Shown here piece after piece: positions 14,014 through 15,935 of a stretch of DNA of 15,935 nucleotides. The position numbers were made by a program, and so were the translations under genes. The stretch is taken from assembly GCA_045637485.1 (NCBI GenBank), contig JAZTZK010000329.1, positions 1 through 15,935 on the forward strand. Direction: 5' to 3'. Each line of letters opens with the position of its first letter. The first letter of the stretch is position 1. This DNA comes from UBA2862 sp045637485. GTDB taxonomy: Bacteria > Bacillota > Clostridia > Christensenellales > Aristaeellaceae. Under the pieces are notes generated by a model. It ran no database searches and was not told the DNA's origin. It saw only the letters and a list, made by a program, of their open reading frames with translations.

Positions 14014-15866
14014 CCGTCAGAACACAGATGGAGAGGATTTAAGGGAGCGAAGATCACCACGAGAAAAGAGTTTCAAAGGTAAAAGTATGCCGAAAGCACG
14101 GAGAATCAGCTTCAAGTCATCGGAGGTCACATTTACCATGCGGAAATATTCGTCAGACAACTGTTCTACCTGCCAATTCAACAGCGCCTTGGAAAGACGG
14201 TGACCAGGTAAACCATAGCTCCAGTTTAAGTCTTTGTCGACATCTGCTGGCAGAGACTTCTTGATTTTGTACTGCATAACCCGCAACATGGTCAGTGCCA
14301 TAAAGCAAATGAGCAGGTGGGCCTGGATGTGCTCTGGCGTATTGACAAAGATAGGGCGGGTATCCAATGTGCCTTTCATCTCGCGGAATTGGTCTTCAAT
14401 TCGGGTCAGACCATGGTATTTATCGATTACTTTCTGGTCATCCATTTCCAATTCAGAGGTGACGATCTGGTAATAACCCATCAGTTCATTGAATTCAGTT
14501 ACTTTTTCCTCGTCAATCATTGATACAAGCTTCCTTGAATCGACAATTTCACCGGTCTCCTTGTGCATGACATCTTTTTTAAGAAACTTCCGCAGACTTC
14601 TGCTTTGCGCTGCGCTGACCCGGAAGCCGTTCGGATTGGCTTTGAGCTTCTCAATGAAATCCAGAAAAGACTGGTTCTCATACTTTTCCCGAGCATAGAA
14701 AGCGTGGCTCCAATAGACAACAACCTTCTCCTGGATTTTTCTCTTTGTGCCATCCTCGTCCGTTACTGTCCGGGTTAAGATGCGGGACTTGTATTTAAAA
14801 TCCGGGCTTATCTCGGTATATCCATTCTGATCGAGCACCCATGCGCGATCATTTTTTGTACTTTTTTTCAAGCTCTTGGAAACGATATATCCATTCCCTT
14901 GATTAATTACATGGCACATATTTGTCCCACTGTACATTCCTCTGTCAGCAATCAGGATGAAGCGGTCCATATCCAGCAAATCCACTGTATTCTTCATTGC
15001 TGTCCGCAACGTCAGGTGATCCAGGGTATTGCCCGGAAATATTTCGATTGAAATTGGAATGCCGTTGTCATCCAGAAACAGTCCCATCTGCACAATGGGC
15101 TGTTTACGATTCTCTTTGGATACCCCCATCTTCCGCAAGCCCTTCTCGACGATATTGCCTGCTTCATCCAGAATATCTTCGTCCGGCTCTTCCTTTTCAA
15201 AGAAAAAATTAGTAACATCGTAGAATACCGTTTCGGTATTTCGCCCGATTCCCTTGGAGATACAGGTGTTCATGCGCCGTATGATCTTTTGCCTGTTCGC
15301 GTAGATGATATCCAGCGTATCATACACATTGGAATTGTTCTCACTCTTTACCAGAGGCTGGTAATATTCTTCGTTTTGTCGCATGGTAGCAATCTTTGAT
15401 GCGGGTTCCAGCACCCGCCCATAAATCAACAAACGCACAATTCCCTGCAAATCATACTTTATCTTCGAGCTATGCTTGATGCTGGCAAATAACTGATCCA
15501 GTCCCAGCGCAGCAAATACAGCATCCAACAGACAAGGGGCGAAGCGTTTGGGATTGGCTACGCAGTACTCGCTGCCTTGTTCTATTTCTATGTTTGCCTT
15601 TAGTTTAGGAGCCTGCGTCACATAAGGCTGAAGCTCTGGTATAAGCGGATTCCCTTCGGAAAAGGATCGTCGAAGGCGCAACAAATAATCCGGCTTCCCG
15701 TCATCATACCGGGCCATTGGGCCAAAGGCTTTCACGATTTCCTTTCGATTCTGTGGCTTTCCATCTTTCAAAATACGAATTGTTCTCACCAGACGCAGAC
15801 AAGCCTTCCCGTTTGACTCATACTTTTCCAGATGCATAGCTATCCCTCACAAGTAACTTGGTACGT
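14004..15866 (-). mobile_element. IS1634-family insertion sequence, boundaries approximate
   Basis: The element contains an intact IS1634-type transposase and is markedly poorer in GC than the chromosome around it (22 of 60 bases are G or C at 14461–14520). Short inverted sequences flank the gene: ACGTACC at 14004–14010 and GGTACGT at 15860–15866, 6 bases from the stop and 23 bases from the start codon. A looser similarity continues outward on both sides (TATATATTATTTTGCC against ATATTATAATTTTACC, read outward), so the true ends may lie as far out as about 13982 and 15883 or beyond. No convincing target-site duplication is visible. Confidence 0.65.
14017..15837 (-). CDS. IS1634-family DDE transposase
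   Basis: This is a 606-residue protein, full length for the IS1634 branch of the IS4-like DDE transposases. The catalytic acids are visible: Asp207 in FYDVTNFFF, Asp298 in IADRGMYS and Glu481 in TRIEDQFREMKGTLDTRPIF, with Lys488 completing the E-x6-K part of the signature. The long insertion between the second Asp and the Glu is usual. The frame is uninterrupted, so the enzyme may be active. The start at 15837 has a GAGGGA ribosome binding site. A possible promoter, TTGCTT-17-TAAAAT on the minus strand, lies at plus 15875–15903. It cuts and inserts its own element and has no relation to the neighbouring chromosomal genes. Confidence 0.95.
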   Translation of the reverse strand: MHLEKYESNGKACLRLVRTIRILKDGKPQNRKEIVKAFGPMARYDDGKPDYLLRLRRSFSEGNPLIPELQPYVTQAPKLKANIEIEQGSEYCVANPKRFAPCLLDAVFAALGLDQLFASIKHSSKIKYDLQGIVRLLIYGRVLEPASKIATMRQNEEYYQPLVKSENNSNVYDTLDIIYANRQKIIRRMNTCISKGIGRNTETVFYDVTNFFFEKEEPDEDILDEAGNIVEKGLRKMGVSKENRKQPIVQMGLFLDDNGIPISIEIFPGNTLDHLTLRTAMKNTVDLLDMDRFILIADRGMYSGTNMCHVINQGNGYIVSKSLKKSTKNDRAWVLDQNGYTEISPDFKYKSRILTRTVTDEDGTKRKIQEKVVVYWSHAFYAREKYENQSFLDFIEKLKANPNGFRVSAAQSRSLRKFLKKDVMHKETGEIVDSRKLVSMIDEEKVTEFNELMGYYQIVTSELEMDDQKVIDKYHGLTRIEDQFREMKGTLDTRPIFVNTPEHIQAHLLICFMALTMLRVMQYKIKKSLPADVDKDLNWSYGLPGHRLSKALLNWQVEQLSDEYFRMVNVTSDDLKLILRAFGILLPLKLFSRGDLRSLKSSPSVF

Positions 15867-15874
15867 ATATTATA

Positions 15875-15903
15875 ATTTTACCACAAACCCACAAAAAAAG
15901 CAA
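15875..15903 (-). promoter_or_regulatory. Possible promoter of the transposase gene
   Basis: On the minus strand TTGCTT (plus 15898–15903), a 17-base spacer and TAAAAT (plus 15875–15880), with TG one base before the -10. The -35 overlaps the hairpin arm at 15894–15904. Whether it lies inside the IS or in flanking DNA depends on the unresolved right boundary. Confidence 0.35.
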
Positions 15904-15932
15904 GTACTTTGCCGTATTTTCCTTGCTTTTTT
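15894..15932. terminator. Hairpin with A/T tracts at the right edge
   Basis: AAAAAAGCAAG (15894–15904) is a perfect inverted repeat of CTTGCTTTTTT (15922–15932), with a 17-base loop. Read on either strand it is a stem followed by a T-run, so it can act as a bidirectional terminator. It may end a gene beyond the window on the minus strand, or protect the IS from outside transcription. Confidence 0.55.
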
Positions 15933-15935
15933 GCT

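Overview
The window looks like a chromosomal segment of a high-GC member of the Bacillota, probably a gut-type Clostridia relative. The evidence is the cluster rpmE / DUF1385 / prmC / prfA / threonylcarbamoyl-AMP synthase, strong AGGAGG-type ribosome binding sites, an acpS–NAD(P)HX repair pair, a MoxR–DUF58–transglutaminase operon and an IS1634-type insertion sequence. Genus cannot be fixed from the sequence. No tRNA, rRNA or CRISPR array is visible.

Layout. Positions 1–3864 (minus strand) hold moxR, a DUF58 protein and a membrane transglutaminase whose 3' end runs off the window. This is a familiar three-gene set in which a AAA+ ATPase and a DUF58 protein accompany a membrane-anchored transglutaminase-fold enzyme. 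A divergent promoter region (3865–4097) separates it from a tightly coupled plus-strand operon (4098–7102): acpS, a fused NAD(P)HX epimerase/dehydratase, an unrecognised 164-residue protein and a metallo-beta-lactamase-fold hydrolase. These four genes overlap by 4 or 8 bases at every junction. A bidirectional terminator (7291–7325) separates that operon from a convergent exported-protein gene (7342–7995).

Positions 8075–13149 (minus strand) form a translation-centred cluster. In transcription order it contains rpmE (L31), two terminator-like hairpins, a degenerate DUF1385/YqhQ-like membrane protein, prmC, prfA, a low-GC zinc-ribbon gene, a GNAT acetyltransferase and threonylcarbamoyl-AMP synthase. 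PrmC methylates the GGQ glutamine of the release factor encoded next to it, and Sua5/TsaC makes the precursor of t6A in tRNA, so most of the cluster serves protein synthesis. A small exported protein with its own promoter lies upstream (13312–13761).

The right end (about 13980–15935) is an IS1634-family insertion sequence with an intact 606-residue transposase and much lower GC. It abuts a strong ribosome binding site and an ATG whose frame ends after 12 codons, possibly the remnant of an interrupted gene.

Most of the window is ordinary housekeeping DNA, and I do not see a clear novel multi-gene system. The items most worth a second look are the DUF1385 protein that lacks its family's conserved His/Glu/Cys residues, the terminators stacked in front of it, the low-GC zinc-ribbon gene inserted between prfA and the Sua5 gene, and the possible gene remnant at the edge of the IS.
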